A stretch of DNA of 64,000 nucleotides from Shouchella tritolerans. Lineage in GTDB: Bacteria > Bacillota > Bacilli > Bacillales > Bacillaceae_D. Positions 16,082-25,547 of this stretch are shown here, one piece after another; positions within the stretch are counted from its first letter, which is position 1, and each line of letters starts with the position of its first letter. Under the pieces are notes generated by a model. The model worked only from the letters and a program-made list of their open reading frames with translations, ran no database searches and was not told the DNA's origin. Position numbers and translations under genes: made by a program. The stretch is from assembly GCF_025770735.1 (NCBI RefSeq), contig NZ_JAODPB010000002.1:744001-808000 (forward strand). Reading direction: 5' to 3'.

Positions 16082-16573
16082 TTAATTCGTGCGAATACTA
16101 AAGCTTTTCATATATTCGCCTGTTTCAAAAGCGGTGTAATAAAATAATTTCCCTTGCGTATCTGATGTATACGTAAACTCATAAACCGCTTGTCCGTTTT
16201 CATACCCGAGGCGCACAGAGTCAAAAGCGGTAACGCCTAATTCTTGGGCAACAGCTTGTTCCATTTCCTCTTTAGGCACACCTGCGTGTTGAGGGAGCAC
16301 AAGCGTTGCCTCCCGCTTCTCTGGATCGTCGTTTACCCACGCAAACAGTGCTTCTCCCTCATCGCTTGTGCCAGATACAACCCAATAGCTTTCCTCTCCA
16401 TGGTAAAAAGACACGTCGTCCACTTCAGCCATCATCCCTTGCTCAGTCACAAAAGCAGTCGCTTCTTTTGCTCCCTCTGTTAATGGACTACGAATCGCCG
16501 TATATAGATAAATCCCAAGCCCGATTCCAACAAGTAAAACAACAGAAAAAATGATGCTTAGCTTTTTTTTCAT
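16082..16573 (-). CDS. ypmB: YpmB-like membrane-anchored protein (DUF5590)
   Basis: A 163-aa protein with one N-terminal membrane helix (about residues 5-27) and an extracytoplasmic alpha-beta region of the YpmB/PepSY-like kind, rich in Glu and aromatics and ending in YYTAFETGEYMKSFSIRTN. Function unknown. The position between ypmA and asnS matches the B. subtilis order ypmA-ypmB-aspB-asnS without aspB. It starts 10 nt after ypmA ends, so the two are probably co-transcribed. Confidence 0.78.
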   Translation of the reverse strand: MKKKLSIIFSVVLLVGIGLGIYLYTAIRSPLTEGAKEATAFVTEQGMMAEVDDVSFYHGEESYWVVSGTSDEGEALFAWVNDDPEKREATLVLPQHAGVPKEEMEQAVAQELGVTAFDSVRLGYENGQAVYEFTYTSDTQGKLFYYTAFETGEYMKSFSIRTN

Positions 16574-16583
16574 TCGCTTCCAC

Positions 16584-16748
16584 TCACACTTCGTAAATCG
16601 TCATTGTTATTTTTGAATGATCCTTTTCATCAAGCGCGTAGCCAAATGTCAAACCCTTGTCTTTTAAGGTTCGGTTTAATTGGTCCACTACTTTATAAAA
16701 ATCATCTGTTTTCTCAACTGTCACAGTCGACAGCACTTTCATTTTCAT
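16584..16748 (-). CDS. ypmA: YpmA-like small protein (DUF4264)
   Basis: A 54-aa cytoplasmic protein (LSTVTVEKTDDFYKVVDQL, LTFGYALDEKD) of the type encoded beside ypmB in Bacilli. The start is placed at ATG 16748 (MKMKV), where GGAG sits nine nt upstream; the longer reading from 16817 has a leader without a ribosome site. Function unknown. Confidence 0.65.
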   Translation of the reverse strand: MKMKVLSTVTVEKTDDFYKVVDQLNRTLKDKGLTFGYALDEKDHSKITMTIYEV

Positions 16749-16888
16749 TTCTGAACGCTCCACAACGACACGCCCCTTCCTTCGTTTATACACGCCAATA
16801 TCTACACTCGCCCACAATCATTGCTAAACATAGCCCCGACCCTTCGTGCCATACTAAGGATACGCCAGTTGAAGGGGGGCGTTTTTAA

Positions 16889-17068
16889 ATGAATCAATAT
16901 GGCTTAGCCGAGTGGTTTCAGCAGAACAAAGACAAAGCGTCTCTGCTTTGTCGGGCCAATGAGTCCATTGAAGACGTCTGGCCGTTCACACTAAAACAAA
17001 CCGCATTTCCGGCGATGTTTGTCGCATCCTCTGCTCAAGGAGCAGATACGCAGGCTGAAACTGACTAA
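16889..17068 (+). CDS. Small protein of unknown function (59 aa)
   Basis: An open frame of 59 codons opening MNQYGLAEWFQQNKDK and ending in a polar ADTQAETD tail. A strong AAGGGGGG ribosome site and a following terminator hairpin argue that it is real. The N-terminal half could form an amphipathic helix; there is one cysteine and no membrane segment. It is isolated on the plus strand between ypmA and mtaD. I do not recognise it. Confidence 0.55.
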   Translation: MNQYGLAEWFQQNKDKASLLCRANESIEDVWPFTLKQTAFPAMFVASSAQGADTQAETD

Positions 17069-17088
17069 AAACCTTCTACCCACACCTC

Positions 17089-17117
17089 AAAACGCTGCGG
17101 ACGCCGCAGCGTTTTTT
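17089..17117. terminator. Bidirectional terminator between the 59-aa gene and mtaD
   Basis: Perfect 12-bp stem AAAACGCTGCGG / CCGCAGCGTTTT with a 3-nt loop, flanked by A and T runs, so it can work both ways between convergent genes. Confidence 0.85.
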
Positions 17118-17129
17118 AACTGCGCGTGT

Positions 17130-18434
17130 TCATTGTTGCAAGCGGCGAAACTGTTCGTTGGCTTCCTTTAAAATCCGCTCTTTGTCAAGCGTAAGCAATT
17201 GCTTGTCTTTCATCAACGGCACGCCTTGGACGTACACATCGGTTACATCAGAGCCTTTCGCGGCGAAGACAAGGTGTGAAACAGCCTGGCTGCTTGGATG
17301 CAAGTGGGCTTGTTCAGGGTTTAGCATAATAAAATCAGCTTGCTGGCCTACTTCGATCGTCCCTAGGTTGGCAAAACGCAATGCCTTCGCCCCATTGGAC
17401 GTAGCCATATTCAGCCCTTCCCATGTCGTGACAATATCAGCTTGTTCATTGACGCCCCGCTGAAGCAACACGGCTGTGCGCATTTCTTCAAATAAGTCAA
17501 GAGCGTTGTTTGAAGCAACCGAATCAGTGCCAAGGGCCACGACAATGCCGTGTTTTTGCATGCTTGCTACTTGGGCAATGCCTGAGCCAAGTTTTAAATT
17601 GCTTTTCGGATTATGGGAAACAGCTGCTTGATGAGCGCCTAACAGTTCATAATGCTGCTCGTGCATATGGACGCCATGGGCAAATAGCCATTCTGTCCCG
17701 CTAAGTAAATCCCTTTCTTGCAAAAGCTCGACTGGATGCATGCCGTATTCATCCATATAATCGTGGATTTCTTTTCGTGTTTCAGCAAGATGCATATGAA
17801 CAGGCAAGCCTTCTTGGCGAGCAGCTTCGACAATGCGCTCGATATAATCAGGCGGGCATGTATACGGGGCATGAGGCGCAAGCATCGTTTGAATACGCCC
17901 ATTTGCCTGTTTATGCCATCTTCTCGCAAAATCAAGAGATTCAGCTAATTTTTCTTCCTGTTCTTCTTTTGAACAGAGGCCGATCACAGATCGCATCAGC
18001 GTTGCCCGCATGCCTACTTTTTCAAGCGCCGCAGCGAAATCGTCAAGGTGCAAATGGTACATTTCTAAAAATGTCGTTGTACCAGATTCAATCATCTCCA
18101 CCATACTTAAAAGACGGGCTGCTTCTACTGCTTTTTGGTCAAGTTTTTGTTCAAGGGGCCAAATGTGATCTGTAAGCCACTTAGACAGAGGGACGTCATC
18201 GCTAATGCCACGGAACAAAGACATGCCTGTATGGCCGTGCGTGTTGATTAACCCTGGCATGAGCCACTTTTTATCGGCATTGACGACATTCGCCCCTTTT
18301 GCAGCGTCTTCTGCCGGCTCCCCTTGCTCAATCGCCGTAAATACGCCGTCTTCAATGACGACATAGCCATGCCCGTGTATCGTCCTTGCTTCACTCATCG
18401 TCATTACTTTTGCATTCTTGATGATCGTCTTCAC
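17130..18434 (-). CDS. mtaD: 5-methylthioadenosine/S-adenosylhomocysteine deaminase
   Basis: Amidohydrolase that deaminates MTA or SAH in the methionine-salvage or methyl cycle. The 434-aa protein has the metal motif NTHGHTGMSLFRG, the HLAET histidine, the HGVHM segment, SHNPKSNLKLGSG and the catalytic aspartate in LGTDSVASNN, all typical of the MtaD/TrzA group. A broader specificity (other adenosine derivatives) is possible. Its ATG overlaps the dinG stop by 4 nt, so it is coupled to dinG, an arrangement not present in B. subtilis. Confidence 0.88.
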   Translation of the reverse strand: MKTIIKNAKVMTMSEARTIHGHGYVVIEDGVFTAIEQGEPAEDAAKGANVVNADKKWLMPGLINTHGHTGMSLFRGISDDVPLSKWLTDHIWPLEQKLDQKAVEAARLLSMVEMIESGTTTFLEMYHLHLDDFAAALEKVGMRATLMRSVIGLCSKEEQEEKLAESLDFARRWHKQANGRIQTMLAPHAPYTCPPDYIERIVEAARQEGLPVHMHLAETRKEIHDYMDEYGMHPVELLQERDLLSGTEWLFAHGVHMHEQHYELLGAHQAAVSHNPKSNLKLGSGIAQVASMQKHGIVVALGTDSVASNNALDLFEEMRTAVLLQRGVNEQADIVTTWEGLNMATSNGAKALRFANLGTIEVGQQADFIMLNPEQAHLHPSSQAVSHLVFAAKGSDVTDVYVQGVPLMKDKQLLTLDKERILKEANEQFRRLQQ

Positions 18435-21257
18435 GACTGTTCCTCCCTAAAGTCAAGGTGGTCTTCAAGCAATCTTTCCAGCTTCCCTTCGTATACAGGT
18501 ACATCCGGCAGCGAATCGATGAATGTCCGTCCATAACGGGTCGTCACAATCCGCCGGTCAAAAACAAAGATGAGGCCTCTGTCTCCTTTTGTACGAATTA
18601 ACCGCCCAAATCCTTGCTTAAACCGAATGACTGCTTGAGGGAGAGCCAAATCGGTAAAAGGGTTTTTCCCCTCCGATTTTGCTCGCTCCATTTGCGCCCG
18701 GTTTAATGGCAAGTTCGGCGGCGCAAATGGAAGCCTGACAATAATGAGGCACTCCAACTCGTTGCCTGGGAGGTCGATTCCTTCCCAAAAGCTATTTGTC
18801 CCAAACAGCACCGCCCTTTGCTCAGCTTGTTTAAATAACTTTAACAGTCTCATCCGTGAACCGCTTGTCACTCCTTGGCCAATTAACGCCAATTTTCCTT
18901 CGTCGTTTAAGTCTTTCACATAATAAAATACCTTTTTGAGCATATCATAAGAAGTAAAGAGGACAAGCGCTTTTCGTTGCATCACTTCCGTAATTCGCCA
19001 TATTTTAATGGCGATGTCCTGTGCAAACAGCTCATCATCTGTGCCACGGACATCGGGAATATCATGAGGAACGAGCAATTTCGCTTGTTGCTCATAAGAA
19101 AAAGGAGACTCAATTTGTTTTGTTTTCACACCGAAATCAACAAGGCCTAACCTGTCAATTTGGTAATCAAACGATTGGTTGACTGTCAAAGTCGCCGACG
19201 TCAGGACGACGCTTTTCTTTTTGGCAAAAAATTGGTCAGCCAGCCTTTCTGAGACTTCAATCGGCTTTGCATACAAATAAGTGGCATTTTTTGCCCCTTT
19301 TGGCTCCACTTCAATCCAGTAGACATAATTGTCGTCGTATTCAAGGAGGAGCTCGTACAGCAAATGCACCGTTTCCTCAAAAGCGGCAATGGCCCCTTGT
19401 GTATCAGCTAGAAGAGAACGGCTATTGTAATCATCTTCCACGTTTTCCTCGACTACTTGATAAGCCGCTTTTAAGTCCGCCAGCACTTGCTCGCCGTGAA
19501 GCTGCAAGCGCATCGCGCACTCAAGAATCGCTTGCCAAAGCGATCCTTCTTCTGAAAAGCTTTTATATACATAACTAATACGCCCTACATCTGTCGCATT
19601 GCTTTCATGCGCGTCCAAAGCAAACACGTGGATCATTCGGAACAGTTCATCTGTGTCTTCCCGAAAGCGGGCAAGCCCTTCTTTTGCGTCGCCAAGCGCT
19701 AGCGGCTGCTTCATTTGTTCCCCGAGCGTTTCCAAACGCGCGATTGCCCCGTATTCGTGATGATCATCACCGATGCGTTGGATGGCAAAACTAACCGATA
19801 GAAAACTAGCCGTTAGCCCAAAGTAAGCGCTCGCCGCTTCTTGGAAATGATGGGCTTCATCAATGACCGCGTGGCTATAGGAGGGCAAAATCGAGTGAGT
19901 TTGCACAACGTCTGTTAACAGTAAGGCATGGTTCGTAATAATTAAATCTGCTTTTTTCGCTTGTCGACGAGAGCGATGGTAAAAACAGCGGGAAAACCAC
20001 GGATTGTACTTGCCTAAATCCGACTCGGGATCACTTTGGACCATTGGCCAAAAGCTGCGCCCTCCTGTTGTCAAATTTAACTCTTCCACATCGCCATAAT
20101 CCGTTTCAAGCAGCCAAACGAGCAATTGGGCTTTCGTTAAACAGACGTCATAAGAGTCATTTTCAAGCTGCTGCAACGCCTGTTCAAATTTGCGTAAATC
20201 GAGATAATGGCTCCTCCCTTTGAGGACAGCCGTACGTAGCGGAAAAGGAACAATGGAAGCAAGCAAGCGCAAATCTCGTTGCAAAAGTTGCTCTTGCAAC
20301 GGAATCGTATAGGTCGACAGCACCACTGGCTTTTTCTGGGAATAAGCAAAGTAAGCGCTCGGTACTAAATACGCCAACGTTTTTCCAGTCCCTGTACCGG
20401 CTTCAATAAGCGCATGGGCATGTTCTTCAAACGCAGCGTAAACTTCCTTCATCATTTGCTTTTGCCCTGGACGATCTTCAAATGAGTCGAAGACACGGGC
20501 GATGGCGCCACTACTAGAAAAAAGCTCTTCCTCCACTTCAACAAACGGTTTATGGTCGGACGACTCGCTATTTTCGCCCTCCTCTGCCACGCGCTTAAGC
20601 GCCAGTTGTCGAAACAAGTCATATTCTCTTTCGTCTTCGTCTAATTTCATCCATTTTTTTTGGATCAACGGCCGCGTTAATACGTCCCAGTCGCTTTTCA
20701 ACCCCTTTGCGACTTGCTCTAATGATTGCAATGTCACAAGGGGCAACCGTTCCAGTTTATGTAAGAGTTTAATAAACAGTTCTGCTGTTATTTCTGCGTC
20801 GCTATCAGCGCGATGGGGATGGTCATGGTCCATATCAAGGCTGCTTGATAGCTCTGACAATTTGTAGCTTTCCTGTGTCGGCAACAATACCCTCGAAAGT
20901 TCAACGGTATCAAATTGGCTGCATTTTGGAAGCCTTAACCCTTCTGTTTCTAATTGCGCTTCTAAAAAACCTTTATCAAAAGGCACATTATGGGCAACTA
21001 AACTGGAGCCTTCCATAAAGGCAAGCAAATCCGTTGCAATTTCTCGAAAAACAGGCGCTCCCTCCACATCTTTATCTGTGATGCCCGTTAATTCTGTAAT
21101 AAAAGGCGGAATGCTGCAACAAGGATCCACAAATGTTGAGAACCGATCCGTAATCGTGCAACCTTCCACCTTAACCGCTCCAATTTGTATCATTCTTGCG
21201 CCTTGATCTGGCGAGTTTCCAGTTGTTTCCAAATCAATGACAACAAACGATTGAGAC
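18431..21257 (-). CDS. dinG: DinG-family exonuclease/helicase
   Basis: A DnaQ-like 3'-5' exonuclease domain (about 1-165; DLETTG, HNVPFD, HRADSDAE) is fused to an XPD/DinG-type superfamily 2 region (about 250-940; EAGTGTGKT Walker A, VIDEAHHF as the DEAH box, GFGRLIRT near the end). This is the Firmicute DinG/YpvA layout; B. subtilis DinG acts as an exonuclease and lacks clear helicase activity. GTG at 21257 is preferred because AGAGGTG lies 5 nt upstream and it starts the family N-terminus VSQSFVVIDLETTG; the frame continues 19 codons further up. mtaD overlaps its 3' end. Confidence 0.93.
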
Positions 21258-21282
21258 ACGTTTACACCTCTATTCGGAAGCC

Positions 21283-22215
21283 TTACCCTCCTTGGGCAGC
21301 CTGCAACATACACCATGATTCATACGCTTGCTGGCTTGTCTTGCCAAGCTCAAACAGTAAATCAACAGCACGGCTATCTCCTGACAACGCTTGGTTCCAG
21401 GCAAAGCCATGAAGCAGCTCCGGCGTTTTCCCGTTGATAAACATTAACTGTTCGTAACTGTAGCATGCCAGTTCATGTTCGCCGTACCATTCGGTCAGCT
21501 TAGCCAGCGCCAAAAGCGCTTCGCTCGAATCAACGTGCTCTGCACAATCAAGCCATACGCCGCGCGCTTCCTCAACCATTCCACCTTTATAAAGCGAAAG
21601 ACCAAGCAACATAAAAGCATCAGCATCGTCGCATACTTGCGTATAAGAGTGAAAATAAGCTGCAGCACTATCGTAAGCTTCCAACCAATAATAACATATG
21701 CCTAAATTATACACGACATCTGGGTTGTCTGTTAATGAATTTGCTTTTTCTAAAAACAATATCGCCTCTTCTGCTCGGCGGGCAACCATTTCTATGATGC
21801 CAATGCCAAGATAAGCAAAGTGGGTGACGAGCGGATCACAAGATACTTGCAATACATATAAAAAGCCGCTTCTCGCTTCCTCAAATTTCTCCGTGTATAA
21901 GGAAGCATAGGCGACATACAACAGACGAATATTTTCTCTTTCGCCTTCAGCCTCCTCGTTTTTCAAACAACAAAGCGCTTCGTCAAACTGATGGGCATCG
22001 AACAGTATCGTCCCTTCCGATTCGTACACAAACAGCGGCGCCGTTTCTTTTAACCGCTGCCGTAATTGGTGCAACGCCTCATCCATCGCTCCCCAAACAT
22101 CCAATACTTGCTGCGTCATCTGTTCAAGCACGATCACATCATCCATGCTTTTGCTAGTCGGCGACTGCCAAATATTTTGGTAAAGCGCTTGCCACTCATT
22201 AATCCATGAATGCAA
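21283..22215 (-). CDS. TPR-repeat protein of unknown function
   Basis: About 310 aa of helical hairpins with tetratricopeptide spacing, clearest in the segments FAYLGIGIIEMVARRAEEAILFLE-type, NPDVVYNLGICYYWLEAYDSA and DAFMLLGLSLYKGGMVEEA. No catalytic domain, signal peptide or membrane helix. TTG at 22215 is proposed as start because GGGGGAGGG lies six nt before it; an ATG at 22254 adds 13 residues but has only a weak site. It lies between panD and dinG on the same strand and may be read with either. Confidence 0.65.
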   Translation of the reverse strand: MHSWINEWQALYQNIWQSPTSKSMDDVIVLEQMTQQVLDVWGAMDEALHQLRQRLKETAPLFVYESEGTILFDAHQFDEALCCLKNEEAEGERENIRLLYVAYASLYTEKFEEARSGFLYVLQVSCDPLVTHFAYLGIGIIEMVARRAEEAILFLEKANSLTDNPDVVYNLGICYYWLEAYDSAAAYFHSYTQVCDDADAFMLLGLSLYKGGMVEEARGVWLDCAEHVDSSEALLALAKLTEWYGEHELACYSYEQLMFINGKTPELLHGFAWNQALSGDSRAVDLLFELGKTSQQAYESWCMLQAAQGG

Positions 22216-22288
22216 AAAAATCCCTCCCCCTAATGGCAAAATGCCTTGTTTCATTCAGTGTGTATCACCAGGGGAGGGAATATGCGTA

Positions 22289-22672
22289 CTAACGGACGGT
22301 AGAAGCTGGCTCTGTGCCTAACATTTCCACAATTCGGTTGTTCTCATCCAAAATCGCCACTTTCGGCTGATGGGCAAGAGCTTCTGCGTTTTCCATCATC
22401 GCATAAGACAAAATGATGACAACGTCTCCAGGTTGGACTTTGCGCGCGGCGGCACCATTTAAACAGATGCCCCCTTCTCCTCTCGGCCCTTTAATCACAT
22501 ACGTTTCAAACCGTTCTCCGTTATTGTTGTTCACAATTTGTACTTTTTCATTTTCGAGCAAATCGACTGCATCCATCAGGTCTTCATCTATGGTGATGCT
22601 GCCCACATAGTTTAAATTGGATTCAGTAACCCGTGCACGATGCAATTTTGCTTTCATCATTGTCCGATACAT
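22289..22672 (-). CDS. panD: Aspartate 1-decarboxylase
   Basis: Makes beta-alanine for pantothenate from L-aspartate with a pyruvoyl cofactor. The 127-aa proenzyme starts [18 protein letters not shown] and has the self-cleavage site Gly-Ser in NYVGSITID, with NGAAAR and [10 protein letters not shown] further on. GGAGGG precedes the ATG. The first 50 nt lie inside the 3' end of panC in another frame, an unusually long overlap. Last gene of panB-panC-panD. Confidence 0.96.
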   Translation of the reverse strand: MYRTMMKAKLHRARVTESNLNYVGSITIDEDLMDAVDLLENEKVQIVNNNNGERFETYVIKGPRGEGGICLNGAAARKVQPGDVVIILSYAMMENAEALAHQPKVAILDENNRIVEMLGTEPASTVR

Positions 22673-23531
22673 CGTTCAACCCTCCGTCGCGATTGTTCAT
22701 GTCAATTAAGATATGGTCAATTAAACGTGCTTTCGAAAATTGGTAAGCGAGAGCCAAAATGACAACGCCGTCACTTTGCTCAACTTTTTTAAGGGATGGA
22801 TACTCATACGCTTCGACATAGTCTATGCTGCCTAGAGGCAATGCAGCGAGATGTTGCCGCACTTGTTGGACAAGGTCGCTTAGTTGGCTTGTCGGCAACT
22901 TTGCTGCATCGCGCAGGGCAGCATATAACTTCGGTGCGACTTGGCGTTCTGTCGGCGTCAAATTGGCGTTGCGGGAGCTCTTCGCCAAGCCGTCGTCTTC
23001 GCGAACAGTTGGACAAGCAACAATCGTCACAGAAAGGAAGAACTCCTTAACAAGCTGTTTAATAATGGCGACTTGCTGCGCATCTTTTTCACCAAAAAAG
23101 GCAAAATCAGGCTGAACAAGCATAAACAATTTCAACACGACTGTAGCCACTCCGTCAAAATGGCCAGGGCGGCTTTTGCCGCATAACACGTTAGCGCCTT
23201 GCTTGACATGAACCGTTTGCGTATACCCATCAGGGTACATTTCATCGTCAGTTGGGCAAAACAGTACATCGCACCCTGCCTCTTCTGCTAACGCTCGGTC
23301 TTTTTCCAGTTGTCTTGGGTATTCATGATAGTCCTCGTGAGGGCCAAATTGCAGTGGGTTCACGTAAATGCTGACAACGACCAAGTCGCATGTTTGCGTA
23401 CAGGCACGCACCAACGATTGATGGCCGCCATGCAACGCTCCCATCGTTGGAACAAAACCAATCGTTTTTCCTTGTTCACGTGCGTCCTGCAACACTTTTT
23501 GCAACTGAGCTGTTGTTCCCACTTCGATCAT
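22623..23531 (-). CDS. panC: Pantothenate synthetase (pantoate-beta-alanine ligase)
   Basis: Condenses pantoate and beta-alanine using ATP. The 302-aa protein has [14 protein letters not shown] (the HIGH-like motif), [32 protein letters not shown] and AKSSRNANL (the KMSKS equivalent). It is about 16-20 residues longer than usual; the extra C-terminal tail ([15 protein letters not shown]) is encoded where the reading frame overlaps panD. The ATG overlaps the panB stop by 4 nt. Confidence 0.95.
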   Translation of the reverse strand: MIEVGTTAQLQKVLQDAREQGKTIGFVPTMGALHGGHQSLVRACTQTCDLVVVSIYVNPLQFGPHEDYHEYPRQLEKDRALAEEAGCDVLFCPTDDEMYPDGYTQTVHVKQGANVLCGKSRPGHFDGVATVVLKLFMLVQPDFAFFGEKDAQQVAIIKQLVKEFFLSVTIVACPTVREDDGLAKSSRNANLTPTERQVAPKLYAALRDAAKLPTSQLSDLVQQVRQHLAALPLGSIDYVEAYEYPSLKKVEQSDGVVILALAYQFSKARLIDHILIDMNNRDGGLNDVSDNDESKIASCTGY

Positions 23532-24367
23532 TTTTTGTCGCCCCCATACACAGCCAACCAGCCTGTGTCGTTCATTGTATACGTATGGGCCTCTTCTGGA
23601 AATGCCCGTTGTTTCACATCGGTGACATAAGAGGCGAGCCCTTCCTCAATGATTGGTGAAATCGCCGTATATTGTTTGACAAATTTCGCCACTCGTTCCG
23701 ACTCGTAGCCAATCACGTCGTGATAAACAAGAACTTGGCCGTCTGTCTCTGCTCCAGCGCCAATACCAATAATCGGCACGTTGATTTCCTTAGCCAACAG
23801 GGCGCCAAGCTGCTTTGGAACACACTCGGCGACAATGGCAAACGCGCCTGCTCGTTCCAATGCCTGTGCGTCAGCAAGCAACTGCTCTCCTTCTTCTCGC
23901 GCCCTTCCTTGAACGCGATAGCCGCCTAAAACACCAACTGATTGCGGGGTCAAGCCGATGTGGCCAACAACAGGCACACCCGCTGCCGTTAGACGTTGTA
24001 CGGTGCTGGCAATGTCTGCGCCTCCTTCCAGCTTTACCGCATCGGCTCCTGCCTCTTGCAACAGCCTACGCACATGGCCAGCCGTTTCAGAAAACGAGCT
24101 ATGGTACGTTAAAAACGGCATATCTGTGACAACAAATGTGTTCGGCGCCCCGCGTTTGACTGCTTTCGTATGCAAAACCATGTCATCAACGCTTACAGGA
24201 ACAGTGGAATCGTAACCAAGCACCACCATTCCGAGGGAATCGCCGACAAGGATCATGTCTACACCAGCTCGCTCTGCCAAACGGGCAGAAGGAGCATCAT
24301 AAGCCGTAAGCATCGCAATCGGCTCACCATCTCGCTTCATTTGTTTAAACGTTTTTGTTGTTTTCAC
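23528..24367 (-). CDS. panB: 3-methyl-2-oxobutanoate hydroxymethyltransferase
   Basis: First committed enzyme of pantothenate synthesis, adding a one-carbon unit from methylene-THF to alpha-ketoisovalerate. The 279-aa TIM barrel shows [32 protein letters not shown] (metal site), [15 protein letters not shown] and IGIGAG. GGAGGACAG precedes the ATG. First gene of panBCD, behind a 200-nt leader that holds a structured RNA and a terminator hairpin. Confidence 0.97.
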   Translation of the reverse strand: MKTTKTFKQMKRDGEPIAMLTAYDAPSARLAERAGVDMILVGDSLGMVVLGYDSTVPVSVDDMVLHTKAVKRGAPNTFVVTDMPFLTYHSSFSETAGHVRRLLQEAGADAVKLEGGADIASTVQRLTAAGVPVVGHIGLTPQSVGVLGGYRVQGRAREEGEQLLADAQALERAGAFAIVAECVPKQLGALLAKEINVPIIGIGAGAETDGQVLVYHDVIGYESERVAKFVKQYTAISPIIEEGLASYVTDVKQRAFPEEAHTYTMNDTGWLAVYGGDKK

Positions 24368-24416
24368 ATCTGTCCTCCTGTTTCATGTGTTCAAATTTTG
24401 AACTGCATGAAACGGC

Positions 24417-24443
24417 AAAACTCCTTGCGCCTAGTGCAAGGAG
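24417..24443 (-). terminator. Terminator hairpin inside the panB leader
   Basis: Minus-strand stem CTCCTTGC / GCAAGGAG with a 7-nt loop followed by TTTT, 50 nt before the panB ATG. Its place between a promoter and the coding region suggests attenuation rather than simple gene-end termination, though it could also end birA. Confidence 0.6.
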
Positions 24444-24449
24444 CCGAAG

Positions 24450-24508
24450 GCAACGCGAAGCTATGTCCCGGTCTAAGATAAGATCCAGGCAAGCTTTCGT
24501 TACGTTAC
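24450..24508 (-). ncRNA. Structured panB leader RNA, candidate pan motif
   Basis: The minus-strand RNA folds as one long hairpin. GUAACG pairs with CGUUGC; an unpaired UAA follows on the 5' side only. Then CGAA(A)GC pairs with GCUUCG leaving one bulged A, and CCUGG pairs with CCGGG under an A/U-rich tip. A single hairpin with bulged adenosines upstream of panB is how I recall the published pan motif of Firmicutes. The match is by architecture; I cannot run a covariance model. Confidence 0.5.
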
Positions 24509-24561
24509 GATCCCATACCTCTTTTGGGTGCCGTTCTAGCAGATACAGCCCTTGCGCCCCT

Positions 24562-24592
24562 AGTATAGCACACGTTTGCCGTCAGTTGTCGA
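24562..24592 (-). promoter_or_regulatory. Probable panB operon promoter
   Basis: Minus-strand TGCTATACT (extended -10, 24570-24562) just after the birA stop, with only a weak -35 (TCGACA) about 19 nt upstream. It would give a leader of about 190 nt. Confidence 0.45.
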
Positions 24593-25547
24593 GTTCAATG
24601 TCTGCAGAATAAATCAAGTGTTCTTGACCGTCTTCGTCTTGAATGCGCAAGCGCCCGTCATCGGTAATGCCTAATGAATAGCCTTGTACAATCCGAGAAG
24701 GTGTTCGGGCAGACAGTTTCGTATGGAGACTGACTGAACGTGCTTCCCAGAGTGGGCGAATCGCAGCAAAGCCGTTTTTTATGTATTCATCGTACAGCCA
24801 TTCAAATTCATTTATCACAGCGGCTACTAGCTTTGCCCTCTGGACCGGATTGCCCGTTTCCAGCTTGATCGATGTGGCGATGCCAGTTAATGTTTCGGCG
24901 AAATCATGACTTTCCTGATTGCAATTAATGCCAATGCCGACAATGCAATAGTTCACCCGGTCAGGGTCAGCAGCCATTTCCGTCAAAATGCCTACCATTT
25001 TTTTGCCGCCATACAAAATATCATTTGGCCACTTGATGTCACAAACCAACCCACTTACTGCCTCAATTGCCCTTGTGACGGCAACAGCGGCCAAAAGCGT
25101 TAATTGCGGCGCTTGGTTGACGCTTATGTCTGGCCGTAAAAGCAAGCTCATCGATAGGCTTGTCCCCTTCGTTGATTGCCACTGGCGGCCAAGCCTGCCC
25201 CTTGCCCCTTGTTGTTCATTTGCGACAATGAGCGTCCCTTCTGGGGCTTCGCGGGCTGCCTCTTCATGGGCGAGAGGTTGGGTAGAGGCGACCGAATCAT
25301 AACTGTGGATGTTTCGCCCAAGCGTCTTTGTTTGTAAATGTGCTTCAATATCATGGGCAAGCAAAGTGTCAGGAGAAGAGAGCAACCGATAGCCCTTTTT
25401 TGGCGCTGATTCAAGCTCGTAGCCTTGTTCTCTCAACGCAGATAGCTGCTTCCACACGGCTGTGCGGGAAACGCCAAGCTTACGGCTCATTTCCTCACCA
25501 GAGATGTAAGCACCTGACTGAAGCAGTGCTAGTAGCTGTCCTTTCAT
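24582..25547 (-). CDS. birA: Biotin-protein ligase and biotin operon repressor
   Basis: Joins biotin to acetyl-CoA carboxylase and, with biotinyl-AMP bound, represses biotin genes. The 321-aa protein has an N-terminal winged helix (about 1-65; ISGEEMSRKLGVSRTAVWKQ), the ligase core with GARGRLGRQW, DIKWPNDILYGGKKMVGIL and GIGINCN, and a small C-terminal SH3-like domain (about 270-321). Start overlaps the cca stop by 4 nt. Confidence 0.96.
   Translation of the reverse strand: MKGQLLALLQSGAYISGEEMSRKLGVSRTAVWKQLSALREQGYELESAPKKGYRLLSSPDTLLAHDIEAHLQTKTLGRNIHSYDSVASTQPLAHEEAAREAPEGTLIVANEQQGARGRLGRQWQSTKGTSLSMSLLLRPDISVNQAPQLTLLAAVAVTRAIEAVSGLVCDIKWPNDILYGGKKMVGILTEMAADPDRVNYCIVGIGINCNQESHDFAETLTGIATSIKLETGNPVQRAKLVAAVINEFEWLYDEYIKNGFAAIRPLWEARSVSLHTKLSARTPSRIVQGYSLGITDDGRLRIQDEDGQEHLIYSADIELDN

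Noticed and set aside
24170-24481. Plus-strand frames over the panB start and leader
   Set aside because: Antisense to panB and its leader hairpins; no ribosome site.
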